From NCBI RefSeq assembly GCF_009858335.1, contig NZ_VMSE01000001.1, positions 2,258,755 through 2,322,754 of the forward strand: a stretch of DNA of 64,000 nucleotides, given 5' to 3'. Under the pieces are notes generated by a model, which made no database searches, was not told the DNA's origin, and saw only the letters and a list, made by a program, of their open reading frames with translations. Each line of letters begins with the position of its first letter. The stretch's first letter is position 1. Shown one piece after another: positions 1-8,613 of this stretch. The translations under genes were made by a program, and so were the position numbers. Source of the DNA: Methylovorus glucosotrophus. Lineage in GTDB: Bacteria; Pseudomonadota; Gammaproteobacteria; Burkholderiales; Methylophilaceae.

Positions 1-381
1 TTCCTGCGGCAGCCATTCCAGTTGCGCCTGGTCAGCCAGATGAAACTGCAGTGCCTGACTGGCGCGACGACCACCGGATTTATACCACTTGCCCGCCCCG
101 GGTGTCGTCAGCAAGGCCTGCGATTGCGGCCCCAGCGTGGCTTGCAGTGTCAGCTGATCACCACCGGCAACACCACCGGGCGGATGCACGATAATGCCGT
201 GGCAGACTTCAGGTCCTTCCGGATGCAGGCTTTTCTGTATGACCAGCGGCCCCTGATGGGCGCGGCGAACCAGCGTGCTGCGCTGGTGACTGACGGCAAA
301 CTCCAGCTCCAGCCTGGCTTGCCAGCCTGCGGCATATGCGCCGGATAATGCGGTAAGCGCCTTATGGGAAATCTGGTTCAT
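1..381 (-). CDS. ureD: Urease accessory protein UreD (N-terminal part, cut by window edge)
   Basis: The minus strand reads open for 127 codons from an ATG at 381 to base 1, so only the N-terminal half of a protein of usually about 280 residues is present. UreD/UreH is the chaperone that, with UreF and UreG, delivers nickel to apo-urease in the cytoplasm. Visible family features are an early stretch of the type LELEFAVSHQRSTLVRRAHQ, the segment GPLVIQKSLHPEGPEVCH, and the PPGGVAGGDQL motif followed by TTPGAGKWYKS. It lies 96 bp downstream of the amide/urea transporter genes in the same direction, so urease genes almost certainly continue beyond the left edge. The start has only a weak ribosome binding site. 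Confidence 0.9.
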   Translation of the reverse strand, partial: MNQISHKALTALSGAYAAGWQARLELEFAVSHQRSTLVRRAHQGPLVIQKSLHPEGPEVCHGIIVHPPGGVAGGDQLTLQATLGPQSQALLTTPGAGKWYKSGGRRASQALQFHLADQAQLEWLPQE

Positions 382-427
382 ACCGCATCATGACATAAAA
401 AAATGGAAAAACGGACTGCGAAAAGGG

Positions 428-460
428 CCGACTGGCAGTCTGAAAGGGCCTGCCAGTCGG
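428..460 (-). terminator. Strong hairpin between transporter operon and ureD
   Basis: A perfect 11-bp inverted repeat (CCGACTGGCAG / CTGCCAGTCGG, loop 11 nt) sits between the end of the last transporter gene and ureD. On the minus strand it is followed by GCCCTTTTCG, a short T-rich stretch rather than a clean U tract. It could be a terminator with read-through, or an RNA-stabilising end that separates transporter and urease transcripts. Confidence 0.55.
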
Positions 461-477
461 GGGAAACTCCCGGTCGC

Positions 478-1167
478 TCACACCGAGAGGTAACTCTTGA
501 TCTTGGCCGCATCCACTTCTTCACGCTTGTTTTCGTGGATGAATTTACCCTTGTCGATCACGATGATGCGATCGGCAATTTCCATGGTAAAGCTGAGCAC
601 CTGCTCGGACACGATGATGGTGATCTCGCGCATTTTGCGGATTTCATTCAGCACCTTGGCAATGTCCTTGATGATGGAAGGCTGTATGCCTTCGGTGGGC
701 TCATCCAGCAGCAATACCTTGGGATTGGTCACCAGTGCGCGGGCAATCGCCAGCTGCTGCTGCTGACCACCGGAGAGATTGCCGCCCTTGCGGTTACGCA
801 TCTCGAACAGCACTGGGAACAAGGCATAGATATCCTCAGGAATTTCCCGCGTTTTGGATTTCTCCATGCCGGTCATGATGTTTTCCTGCACCGTCATGGT
901 GGGGAATATCATCCGGCCCTGTGGCACATATGCCAGGCCCTTGGCCACGCGCTCGTGGCTTTCATTGCCATTGAGGTCTACCCCATCCACCGTTGCCTTG
1001 GCGGCCTTGCTGGGCAGTATGCCCATCAGCGATTTGAACAGCGTGGTCTTGCCCATGCCATTGCGGCCCATGATGGCCAGGGTTTCGTTGCGCTCAGCCT
1101 TGAAGCTGAGGCCATGGATTACCTGGCTCTGGCCATAACTCACATTCAGGTCTTGAATTTCAAACAT
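478..1167 (-). CDS. urtE: Urea/short-chain amide ABC transporter ATPase UrtE
   Basis: This 229-residue protein is a complete ABC ATPase of the branched-chain-amino-acid (LivF/UrtE) type. Walker A is GRNGMGKT at about residues 34-41, the signature is LSGGQQQQ, and Walker B is VLLLDEPTEG. It would form the cytoplasmic ATPase pair with the upstream UrtD and power uptake of urea or short amides through UrtB/UrtC. A GGGAGA ribosome binding site precedes the ATG. It is the last gene of the transporter set, 32 bp after urtD, and a hairpin follows it. UrtE fits better than a generic LivF because of the adjoining UrtA-like binding protein, formamidase and urease genes; the substrate assignment is from context. 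Confidence 0.92.
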   Translation of the reverse strand: MFEIQDLNVSYGQSQVIHGLSFKAERNETLAIMGRNGMGKTTLFKSLMGILPSKAAKATVDGVDLNGNESHERVAKGLAYVPQGRMIFPTMTVQENIMTGMEKSKTREIPEDIYALFPVLFEMRNRKGGNLSGGQQQQLAIARALVTNPKVLLLDEPTEGIQPSIIKDIAKVLNEIRKMREITIIVSEQVLSFTMEIADRIIVIDKGKFIHENKREEVDAAKIKSYLSV

Positions 1168-1199
1168 CGTCTGTCTCCCGTGACGTAATGGCTCAACTG

Positions 1200-1943
1200 C
1201 TAGTGGCCCAAATACACTTCAATGACCTTTTCATCGGCCTGCACCTTGTCCATGCTGCCTTCGGCCAGAATCTTGCCCTGATGCAACACAGTCACCTTGT
1301 GCGCGATCTTCTTCACGAATTCCATATCGTGCTCAATCACGATCACCGAACGGTTCTGGCAGATACGATTCAACAAGTCGGCCGTCTGGTCGCGCTCCTT
1401 GGCGCTCATGCCCGCCACTGGCTCGTCCAGCATCAAGAGTTCAGGCTCCTGCATCAACAGCATGCCGATCTCCAGCCATTGCTTCTGGCCGTGGCTCAGC
1501 AAGGCGGCTTCCATATCCAGCAGGTCTTTCAGCAGGATTTCTTCCGCCACCTTGTACACCCGTGTCATTACATCGTCAGAGCGCTTGAACAGCAGGCTGC
1601 CCCAGACGCTGCGGCCACGTGGATACGACACTTCCAGATTCTGGTACACCGTCAGGTTTTCGTAGATGGAAGGCGTCTGGAACTTGCGCCCCACCCCGGC
1701 GCGCACAATTTCATGCTCGGCCAGCTTGGTCAACTCCTTGTTCTTGAACTTGATCGAGCCCGAGGTGGATTTGGTTTTGCCGCAGATCAGATCGAGCACG
1801 GTGGTCTTGCCGGCGCCGTTAGGGCCGATCACCACGCGCAGCTCGTTCTTGTCGACGTACAGGTTCAGCTTGTCCACCGCCTTGAAACCGTCAAACGATA
1901 CGGTCAGGTCTTCAATTGCCAGGATAAAGTCAGTATTACTCAT
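1200..1943 (-). CDS. urtD: Urea/short-chain amide ABC transporter ATPase UrtD
   Basis: This 247-residue ABC ATPase is the LivG/UrtD partner of UrtE. Walker A is GPNGAGKT at about residues 40-47, the signature region reads LSHGQKQWLE (a common LSHG variant in UrtD), and Walker B is LLMLDEPVAGM. The C-terminal VTVLHQGKILAEG stretch is typical of the family. Its start codon overlaps the end of the upstream permease gene by four bases (1940-1943), indicating translational coupling. Function in urea/amide uptake is inferred from family resemblance and neighbours. Confidence 0.92.
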   Translation of the reverse strand: MSNTDFILAIEDLTVSFDGFKAVDKLNLYVDKNELRVVIGPNGAGKTTVLDLICGKTKSTSGSIKFKNKELTKLAEHEIVRAGVGRKFQTPSIYENLTVYQNLEVSYPRGRSVWGSLLFKRSDDVMTRVYKVAEEILLKDLLDMEAALLSHGQKQWLEIGMLLMQEPELLMLDEPVAGMSAKERDQTADLLNRICQNRSVIVIEHDMEFVKKIAHKVTVLHQGKILAEGSMDKVQADEKVIEVYLGH

Positions 1944-3106
1944 GCTTCTGCTCCCAGTTTGGTGCCTACCTTGCCATGACTGGCATGGGCGTCAGTCTGC
2001 TTTTGTTTTTCCTCCGCCACCCAGCGCTTGAGGAAAGGAATCTTGCGGGCATGTTTCTGGTAAATGCCAGCCAGGCCATCCGGGAAGAACATCACCACGG
2101 CGATGAACAGGCCACCCATCAGGAACAGCCACAGTTCAGGGTAGGTTTCCGAGAACACGGTCTTGCCGTAGTTGACCAGCAAGGTGCCGTATACCGCGCC
2201 TATCAGCGACATGCGCCCACCCACAGCAGCGAAGATCACCATTTCAATCGACGGTACGATGCCGACAAACGAAGGTGACATGAAGCCCACTTGCAGGGTG
2301 AACATGGCGCCGCCGATGGCGGAGATCATCGCTGCCACGCAGAAGGTGAAGATTTTGAAGTCAGACACATCGTAACCAGAGAAGCGCACGCGCTCTTCCT
2401 TGTCCCGCATCGCCAGCAGCAGCATGCCGAATTTGCTGGTCAGGATGTAACGCGACAGGAAGATGCAGCCGAACAGCAGAATCGCATTCACATAGTAAAG
2501 AATGTACTTTGCGCTATCGGTACGGATATCCCAGCCCAGCATGGTCTTTAGGTCGGTAATGCCGTTCACACCACCGGTATAGCCTTGCTGACCCACAATC
2601 AGGATGCTCAGGATCAGCGCAATCGCCTGCGTGATGATGGCGAAGTACACACCACCCACACGACGCTTGAACATGGCAAAGCCGATGATGTAGGCAAAGA
2701 TGGTGGGCACGATCAGGATTGCCAGGATGGTGAATGGCAAGCTCTTGAACGGCTCCCAGAACCATGGCAAGGCCGTCAGCTGGTTCCAGTCCATGAAGTC
2801 AGGAATGCCTGGCGTGGTCTGGATCTTGGTACTGATCGGGTCAGAAGCTTCCAGTTTCAGGAACATCGCCATGCAGTAACCGCCCAGGCCGAAGAACATG
2901 CCCTGCCCCAGACTAAGGATGCCGCCATTGCCCCACAGCAGCACCAGGCTCAGTGCCACAAAGGCGTAAGTGAGGTATTTGCCCACCAGGTTGAGCCGGA
3001 AGATATCCAGGCCCAGCGGCAGGATAACCAGGATCAGCAGCGCCAGCAGGGCAAGGCCCAAGACCCCCTGCTTGCCGCCCAATAATTTATCGGAGAGTAT
3101 TTTCAT
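1940..3106 (-). CDS. urtC: Urea/short-chain amide ABC transporter permease UrtC (FmdF-like)
   Basis: This 388-residue inner-membrane permease belongs to the LivM/UrtC family. The N-terminus is strongly hydrophobic (LLALLILVILPLGLDIF), about ten membrane segments can be picked out, and the cytoplasmic loop region carrying RMSLIGAVYGTLLVN is typical of UrtC. A charged cytoplasmic tail (EEKQKQTDAHASHGK) ends the protein. The binding site GGAAAC precedes the ATG. In Methylophilus methylotrophus the corresponding permease of the amide/urea system is called FmdF; that equivalence is by family and gene order. It forms the channel with UrtB. Confidence 0.92.
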   Translation of the reverse strand: MKILSDKLLGGKQGVLGLALLALLILVILPLGLDIFRLNLVGKYLTYAFVALSLVLLWGNGGILSLGQGMFFGLGGYCMAMFLKLEASDPISTKIQTTPGIPDFMDWNQLTALPWFWEPFKSLPFTILAILIVPTIFAYIIGFAMFKRRVGGVYFAIITQAIALILSILIVGQQGYTGGVNGITDLKTMLGWDIRTDSAKYILYYVNAILLFGCIFLSRYILTSKFGMLLLAMRDKEERVRFSGYDVSDFKIFTFCVAAMISAIGGAMFTLQVGFMSPSFVGIVPSIEMVIFAAVGGRMSLIGAVYGTLLVNYGKTVFSETYPELWLFLMGGLFIAVVMFFPDGLAGIYQKHARKIPFLKRWVAEEKQKQTDAHASHGKVGTKLGAEA

Positions 3107-3117
3107 GAATGTTTCCT

Positions 3118-4035
3118 TTACTTACGTACTTTGGAAGCGAACAGACCTTCAGGACGCATCATCAGAATGCCGACGATGGTGAGCAGGGTGGCCACCTTAC
3201 CCATGGAACTGGTCATGAAAAACTGCAGTATCGATTGCGCCTGGGCTATGCCGAAGGCAGAAGCAATGGTACCGAACAGACTTGCCGCACCGCCAAACAC
3301 GACGACCATGAAGCTGTCGACGATGTAGAGCGTACCGGTGGTAGGACCGGTGGAGGCAATGGTGGTAAATGCAGCACCGGCAACCCCGGCAATGCCACAG
3401 CCCAGTGCGAACGTTACGCGGTCCACCTTTTTGGTATTGATGCCAACAGCCCCTGCCATGACACGGTTTTGCACGGTAGCGCGGACACGCAGGCCCCATT
3501 GCGAGCGGAACATGAAGAGGAACACACCGAAGGTGACGACGGCAGCAAGGCCCATCACGAATACGCCGTTAATCGGGATATCAATATCAGGTGTAGGCTG
3601 GAAAGAACCCAGCAGCCATTCTGGCAATTCAGCGCTCACTTCCTTGGCACCGAAGCTGGAACGGAAAATCTGCTGCATGACCAGGCTTAAGCCCCAGGTC
3701 GCCAGCAAGGTATCCAGCGGTCGCTTGTAGAGATGCCGGATCAAAGTGAACTCAACCAGGTAGCCGATGGCGAAAGCCAGCACAAAGGCCACGATAATGG
3801 CGAAGATAAAGTAGTAATTAACAAAGCCGTAGGCGACGGCCAGTTTTGAGAGCATCACGGTGGTATATGCGCCTATGGTCATGAACTCGCCATGCGCCAT
3901 GTTGATCACCCCCATTTGCCCGAAAATGATCGCGAGACCTAGCGCCATCAGTAACAGGACGCTGAACATGCTGAGGCCGGCGAAGCCCTGCATCACCATG
4001 ATGTTTCCTATTTCCGCCATTGAATATCCGAACAT
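3118..4035 (-). CDS. urtB: Urea/short-chain amide ABC transporter permease UrtB (FmdE-like)
   Basis: This 305-residue permease belongs to the LivH/UrtB family. The motif GVINMAHGEFMTIGAY is diagnostic of the branched-chain amino acid/urea permeases, and FGGAASLFGTIASAFGIAQ near the end is UrtB-like. Many UrtB proteins have a longer periplasmic N-terminal extension; this one starts directly with the membrane domain, as in amide-type transporters. A strong GGAGG site lies seven bases before the ATG. It is separated from the binding-protein gene by a 131-bp gap containing a hairpin, consistent with lower expression of permeases than of the binding protein. Confidence 0.92.
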   Translation of the reverse strand: MFGYSMAEIGNIMVMQGFAGLSMFSVLLLMALGLAIIFGQMGVINMAHGEFMTIGAYTTVMLSKLAVAYGFVNYYFIFAIIVAFVLAFAIGYLVEFTLIRHLYKRPLDTLLATWGLSLVMQQIFRSSFGAKEVSAELPEWLLGSFQPTPDIDIPINGVFVMGLAAVVTFGVFLFMFRSQWGLRVRATVQNRVMAGAVGINTKKVDRVTFALGCGIAGVAGAAFTTIASTGPTTGTLYIVDSFMVVVFGGAASLFGTIASAFGIAQAQSILQFFMTSSMGKVATLLTIVGILMMRPEGLFASKVRK

Positions 4036-4130
4036 GATTAGGCCTCCACTTGTATGACTTGCCTGAAAAATTCACTGCACAATTTCACAAAACTTCCCAT
4101 TGCTTGAACTGTTTTTGTTACCGCTCACCA

Positions 4131-4152
4131 ATACGGCCCCTAAGGGCCGTAT
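4131..4152 (-). promoter_or_regulatory. Intercistronic hairpin after the binding-protein gene
   Basis: A perfect 9-bp inverted repeat (ATACGGCCC / GGGCCGTAT, 4-nt loop) lies just 3' of the binding-protein gene on the minus strand and is not followed by a T run. Hairpins at this place in ABC operons usually stabilise the upstream mRNA and/or cause partial termination, giving more binding protein than permease. The role here is inferred. Confidence 0.6.
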
Positions 4153-4166
4153 GGTTTACGTGATGC

Positions 4167-5417
4167 TTATTGGTAACCCTTTGGGAACGGATCAGGTTTG
4201 ATCAGCTCAGATTCGTACACCACATCAGCTTGGCCATCAGCGCGCCATTTACCGATGCGCAGCTTGCTCCAGAGGTGATGGTTAGGATCAACCTTGACGT
4301 AGCCTTCTGGCGCTGTCTTCAGCTCGTAGCCTGGCAATGCAACCACTGCCTTGTCCACGTCGAAGCTGCCAGCACGTTCAACTGCAGCCTTCCACAGCCA
4401 TGGGCCGAGGTAAGCAGCCTGGGTCACGTCACCGATAACGGCTTTCGGGCCCCACATTTTCTTGAAGTCAGCCACGAATTTTTCGTTGTTCGGGTTCTTC
4501 AAGGTTTGGAAGTACTTCATGGCAGAGTAGAAGCCAGCCAGGTTTTCACCACCGATACCCAGTACTTCATCTTCGGTTACCGAGATAGTCAGCATGGTTT
4601 GCTTGCTGGAGTTAAGACCAGCAGCGTTCAATTGCTTGAACCAGGCCACGTTACTGCCACCTACAACCGCTGCGTAGATCACATCAGGCTTCTTCAGCTT
4701 GATCTTGTTGATCACGGAACCAAACTGCGTATCGCCCAGCGCGATGTACTCTTCACCTACCACCTTGCCACCCAGATGCTGCTCAATGTGCTTGCGGGCA
4801 ATCTTCATGGAAGTACGTGGCCAGATGTAGTCAGAGCCAATCAGGTAGAAGGTTTTTGCCTTCTTTTCCTTGGCGATCCAGTCCAGACCAGCAAGAATCT
4901 GTTGAGTCGCTTCCTGACCGGTGTAGAACACGTTCTTGGATTGCTCCAGGCCTTCGTAGAAGGTGGGGTAGAACAAGAGACCGTTGTCTTTTTCAAACAC
5001 AGGCAAGGCGGCCTTGCGGGAGGCGGAAGTCCAGCAACCGAATACGGCGGCTACCTTGTCGTTTTCCAGCAGTTTCTTGGATTTTTCAGCAAAGGTCGGC
5101 CAGTCGCTGGCGCCGTCTTCCTGAATGATTTCAATCTTGCGACCGAGTACACCACCCATTTCATTGATCTGGGCAATCGCCAGCTTTTCAGCCTGGATGG
5201 AACCTGTTTCACTGATGGCCATGGTGCCGGTAGCCGAGTGCAGAATACCGACCTTGACGGTCTTGTCGGTCACGGCCAGCTTGGTGGTGTTCACCTTGGC
5301 AGTAGGAAAGTCCTCGGCAAAAGCGCTGCCCATGCCGGAAACCATGCTGACCGCCAGCAGTGCGCCGGTCAGGGCGCCCACTTTAGTCATGAATCGACGT
5401 CTATCATTGGTACTCAT
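4167..5417 (-). CDS. urtA: Amide/urea ABC transporter substrate-binding protein (UrtA/FmdD)
   Basis: This 416-residue periplasmic binding protein is of the UrtA family. The N-terminus carries a twin-arginine-type signal (DRRRFMTK followed by a hydrophobic stretch and a SAFAED cleavage region), a feature seen in many UrtA proteins. The mature start TVKVGILHSATGTMAISE, the DWPTFAEKS segment and AAVFGCWTSASRKAALP are characteristic of urea/short-chain-amide binders. It should deliver acetamide, formamide or urea to UrtBC. The start has an AGGAGA site. Together with fmdA, fmdB and fmdC upstream it corresponds to FmdD of M. methylotrophus. Which of urea or amides it prefers cannot be told from sequence. 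Confidence 0.93.
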   Translation of the reverse strand: MSTNDRRRFMTKVGALTGALLAVSMVSGMGSAFAEDFPTAKVNTTKLAVTDKTVKVGILHSATGTMAISETGSIQAEKLAIAQINEMGGVLGRKIEIIQEDGASDWPTFAEKSKKLLENDKVAAVFGCWTSASRKAALPVFEKDNGLLFYPTFYEGLEQSKNVFYTGQEATQQILAGLDWIAKEKKAKTFYLIGSDYIWPRTSMKIARKHIEQHLGGKVVGEEYIALGDTQFGSVINKIKLKKPDVIYAAVVGGSNVAWFKQLNAAGLNSSKQTMLTISVTEDEVLGIGGENLAGFYSAMKYFQTLKNPNNEKFVADFKKMWGPKAVIGDVTQAAYLGPWLWKAAVERAGSFDVDKAVVALPGYELKTAPEGYVKVDPNHHLWSKLRIGKWRADGQADVVYESELIKPDPFPKGYQ

Positions 5418-5497
5418 AAATTTCTCCTAGTTGAAAGTGAAGCTAACCTTATCTGCCCTACGAAAAACTGCTTGCAGCAAAGGCGGGGATAAAGGGG

Positions 5498-5845
5498 CTA
5501 GTGCCCCAGCATCCACGGCCTTGCCGTTTTTTTGGTTTGCATCTGCAAACCGTTGTTACCACCTGCTGATTTCTCTTTGGTGGCGCCGCCGGATGGCTTG
5601 CAGGTATGAGAACCCGTGCACCCGCAACTGGAGCGACGGCGTACGCCTGGCTCGTGTGCGGACTTTTCATTGCGCTCGTGTGCGCTGCGCTGTGCCTTGC
5701 CAAGAATGGCCAGGTTGGGTACTGACAGAATCCGCTCGCCCATGCCGCCACAGCTTTCGCAGACGGCTGGCTGGCTGGATTCGGACATCTTGCGCAGTGC
5801 AGAAAACACGCCACAACTTTCACAGTGATACTCATATACAGGCAT
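5498..5845 (-). CDS. fmdB: FmdB family zinc-ribbon protein
   Basis: This 115-residue protein starts MPVYEYHCESCG and has a single zinc ribbon with cysteines at about 8, 11, 29 and 32, which defines the FmdB (putative regulatory protein) family. The family is named after the M. methylotrophus amide operon, where a regulatory role was proposed; the biochemical role is not established. The C-terminal half is low-complexity, with a second cysteine cluster (SSCGCTGSHTCKP). It lies 41 bp after the formamidase gene and 80 bp before the binding-protein gene. The start is preceded by AAGGGGAAG. Confidence 0.9.
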   Translation of the reverse strand: MPVYEYHCESCGVFSALRKMSESSQPAVCESCGGMGERILSVPNLAILGKAQRSAHERNEKSAHEPGVRRRSSCGCTGSHTCKPSGGATKEKSAGGNNGLQMQTKKTARPWMLGH

Positions 5846-5886
5846 ACCGGCTTCCCCTTTATTTACGCTAGTCGACGACGTTCTGA

Positions 5887-7110
5887 TCAGCTGGCTTTGG
5901 CCAGGTCAGGACCGCTGGCGACCATGATTTTCGGTCCATCGGCATTGGGCTTCAGGTCGAAGTCAAAGATCTCGGTCGGCAACCACAAGGTGGCGCACGC
6001 ATTCGGGATATCCACCACGCCACTGATATGGCCTTCTACCGGCGCTGTGCCCAGAATCGACAAGGCTTGCGCACCGCTGTAACCAAACTTCTTGAGGTAC
6101 TCGATGGCATTGAGACAGGCCTGACGGTAAGCCACATGCACATCCAGGTAATGCTGCTTGCCCTGCTCATCCACCGAAATACCTTCAAAAATCAGGTAAT
6201 CACGATAGTTGGGGGTCAATGGGCTAGGCTGGAACACCGGATTCTTGATGCCGTATTTCTTGACGCCATCCTTGATCAGGCTGACCTTGATATCGAGGTA
6301 ACCGGCCATTTCAATCGCGCCGCAGAAAGTGATTTCACCGTCGCCCTGCGAGAAGTGCAGGTCGCCCATGGAGAGACCGCCATCCTTGACGTAGACCGGG
6401 AAAAACACCTTGGAACCCTTGGTCAGGTTCTTGATGTCACAGTTACCGCCGTGGTCGCGTGGCGGCACGGTACGCGCACCTTCCATCGCAGCCGCCTTGG
6501 CAGCTTCACCGGTCATCTTGCCCATCACGGCGGCTTGCGCATTTGGTGGCAGGCCCAGTGGTGGCACGCGCTCAGGATCAGTCGCAATCAGCTCGCCTTC
6601 GCGCTTGTTCCAGGTATCCAGCAACTCGCGGGATGGCAGGCAACCGATCAGACCAGGGTGCATGATGCCGGCGAACTTGACGTTGGGCACATGGCGCGAT
6701 GTGGTGTAAATGCCGTGGAAGTCCCAGATCGACTTGCGTGCTTCAGGATAATGATCGGTCAGGAAACCACCGCCATTTTCCTTGGCAAACAAACCATTGA
6801 AACCCCACTGCGAATCTTCCAGCGTGCCTACATCCAGAATCTCCACCACCATCAAATCACCCGGCTCGGCACCTTCGACGCCAATCGGGCCACTCAGGTA
6901 ATGCACTTGCAACAGATCCACATCACGAATGTCGTTTGCACTGTCGTCGTTCTTGATCTGACCGCCAGTCCAATCCATGCACTCCACCCGGAATTCATCA
7001 CCAGGCTTCACCATGGCAATCATCGGCAGATCGGGATGCCAGCGATTGTGAATCTGGCCGTCCTGTTCCCATGGCTTTTTATCAAGATCGAGTTTTACAA
7101 GGGTTTTCAT
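5887..7110 (-). CDS. fmdA: Formamidase/acetamidase FmdA
   Basis: This 407-residue cytoplasmic amidase of the FmdA/AmdA family hydrolyses formamide (and other short amides) to the acid and ammonia. The protein begins MKTLVKLDLDKKPWEQ, as expected for FmdA, and contains DLMVVEILDVG, WDFHGIYTTSRHVPNVKFAGIMHPG and the downstream GDLHFSQGDGEITFCGA segment that carries the family's metal-site residues. I chose the ATG at 7110 rather than 7122 because AGGA sits six bases upstream of it. It lies between the porin gene and fmdB in one transcription unit with the transporter. Length matches the family. Confidence 0.95.
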   Translation of the reverse strand: MKTLVKLDLDKKPWEQDGQIHNRWHPDLPMIAMVKPGDEFRVECMDWTGGQIKNDDSANDIRDVDLLQVHYLSGPIGVEGAEPGDLMVVEILDVGTLEDSQWGFNGLFAKENGGGFLTDHYPEARKSIWDFHGIYTTSRHVPNVKFAGIMHPGLIGCLPSRELLDTWNKREGELIATDPERVPPLGLPPNAQAAVMGKMTGEAAKAAAMEGARTVPPRDHGGNCDIKNLTKGSKVFFPVYVKDGGLSMGDLHFSQGDGEITFCGAIEMAGYLDIKVSLIKDGVKKYGIKNPVFQPSPLTPNYRDYLIFEGISVDEQGKQHYLDVHVAYRQACLNAIEYLKKFGYSGAQALSILGTAPVEGHISGVVDIPNACATLWLPTEIFDFDLKPNADGPKIMVASGPDLAKAS

Positions 7111-7188
7111 AGCTATCCTCATGTTTTATTAATGCCCCTGCGGGGGCTCTTCCCGGTACGATCAGAGCAGCACTCGCATCGGTCCGTT

Positions 7189-7210
7189 GCGCACCGGCTT
7201 CCCGGTGCGC
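7189..7210 (-). promoter_or_regulatory. Intercistronic hairpins between porin and formamidase genes
   Basis: A perfect 9-bp hairpin (GCGCACCGG / CCGGTGCGC, 4-nt loop) follows the porin gene on the minus strand. A second shorter one (GCCCC / GGGGC) lies at 7134-7147. Neither has a U tract. They probably protect the porin mRNA or damp read-through into fmdA. Confidence 0.5.
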
Positions 7211-7226
7211 ATCCCCTTTAAACTGC

Positions 7227-8372
7227 CTAGAATTGCAATTGCAGACCGACAGTGAACTTGTTGTATTTTTCTTGAGTTTCCGTGTCATTTTTGGTGTACA
7301 CGGCGCTCAGGCGAGCGTTGTGAGCATCAATGATGTAGTTCAGACCCACGTCATATTCCTTAACATCCAGGCTGGCAGAGCCGTCACCATTGAACTTCTG
7401 ATAGCGAACATACGGCTGGAACTTGCCCCAGCCCACAACGTCAGGGAACATCCAGGCAGCCAGGCCCAGATAAGCCTTACCTGCCTTTACCGGGGAAGTA
7501 CCACTACCGGCACCTGCAATAACAGCATCGTTGCTGAAGTCATAGCGGTAGGCAGCACCTTCCAGATTGAGCACCCCAGCGCTCATCACCTTTTCCAGGA
7601 CAGCATCAATGTTGTAAGCGAGGTAATCGTCTTTGGTGGTGGCAGAACCGACGGCATCTTTCTGATACATGCCAACCAGGGCGACAGAAAGGACATCCTT
7701 GCCGTAATAGGTGCTGCTGGTGTAGTAAGCGGGATCGAGGCCAGCTTCCCAGAAATCATATTGCACACGACCGGCATACATCAGCGCATCGCTACGATTA
7801 GGATCAGTAGTGCCTGTGCCTGCCAGATTGGACGCGTGATTACCTTCATAGGCACCCACCGAGTAAACAAGGTGTTTGTCCAGCAACTTACCCCAGGCGG
7901 TCACACCCACGTCACGGCCGGTGTTCTTGTTCTGGTATTGCGAAACCACGCCTGGATAGCTCCAGGCAGTCAGGTAGTATGGACCATCCAGATTGGCGCG
8001 GTCGCTTGGTGGCAGCATCTGACCTGCCCACAGGTTGAATTCAGGCATGAATTCGAACTGGGCAATGGCATCGATCATCTTGACCGTGTCATCGGCGTTC
8101 TTTTCCGTGTTGAAAGTACCTTTGATGTACTTGTTCAGCGAAGCGCTGGTATACAGACGAATGCTGTCCAGGTTGAAATCTTTGCTGCGTGAAGTGGTAT
8201 TAGGCGCTGCATCTTCCTGGCTGGTAAAACTGGTCCGCATGCCCAGACCGACGGTAATGGACTTATCATCACCGAAATTGATGGTGCCACCTGCTTGCGC
8301 CTGCATGGCAGGAACAGCCATCGTCATGGTCGCAGCCACTGCCAGCAAACACTTGTTAAGCTTGAATTTCAT
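7227..8372 (-). CDS. fmdC: Outer-membrane porin, FmdC-like
   Basis: This 381-residue protein has a classic Sec signal peptide (MKFKLNKCLLAVAATMTM... cleaved after about AMQAQA) and a C-terminus ending KFTVGLQLQF. The terminal aromatic residue and alternating pattern are those of an outer-membrane beta-barrel. The interior shows repeated amphipathic strands and a tryptophan-rich middle (LWAGQMLPPSDRANLDGP, a short-chain amide/OprO-like porin feature). In M. methylotrophus fmdC encodes an amide-inducible porin, and its placement directly upstream of fmdA here supports the same role. The ATG at 8372 was chosen over the longer frame because the signal peptide starts there. It is probably the first gene of the operon. 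Confidence 0.85.
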   Translation of the reverse strand: MKFKLNKCLLAVAATMTMAVPAMQAQAGGTINFGDDKSITVGLGMRTSFTSQEDAAPNTTSRSKDFNLDSIRLYTSASLNKYIKGTFNTEKNADDTVKMIDAIAQFEFMPEFNLWAGQMLPPSDRANLDGPYYLTAWSYPGVVSQYQNKNTGRDVGVTAWGKLLDKHLVYSVGAYEGNHASNLAGTGTTDPNRSDALMYAGRVQYDFWEAGLDPAYYTSSTYYGKDVLSVALVGMYQKDAVGSATTKDDYLAYNIDAVLEKVMSAGVLNLEGAAYRYDFSNDAVIAGAGSGTSPVKAGKAYLGLAAWMFPDVVGWGKFQPYVRYQKFNGDGSASLDVKEYDVGLNYIIDAHNARLSAVYTKNDTETQEKYNKFTVGLQLQF

Positions 8373-8613
8373 CGCGTAATCCCCTTTATGTTGATGAGCC
8401 GCACACTGTAAAAAAACCTGCACCCTGAAACGGGTTTCACGTCATCCATCGCAACAGCCGACTGACGTGCAACGTGGTGCTAGATTAGCGAGTGCGAAGG
8501 GGGGCTTAAATACGTCATATTGCGTAGTTGTTTTTACAGACGAGAGCGGTATGCTGTGTGAGCATTTGTCCTACAAGGAATTTGATGACGTGAATAAAGG
8601 CGAGGACATCCCG
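8373..8613. promoter_or_regulatory. Divergent intergenic region: fmdC / lipoprotein gene
   Basis: This 241-bp gap between divergent genes must hold the promoter of the amide/urea operon (minus) and of the lipoprotein gene (plus). It contains a sequence resembling a sigma-54 site on the minus strand (TAGCAC...TTGCA at 8468-8482), but the spacing is one base short. No convincing sigma-70 boxes were found. An inverted repeat CCCTGAAACGGG lies near 8424-8435. Confidence 0.5.

Noticed and set aside
8468..8482. Sigma-54-like -24/-12 promoter (TAGCAC...TTGCA) upstream of fmdC
   Set aside because: The spacing between the two elements is one base shorter than the strict sigma-54 spacing and the first box is imperfect. 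Nitrogen control would make it attractive, but the sequence does not support it.
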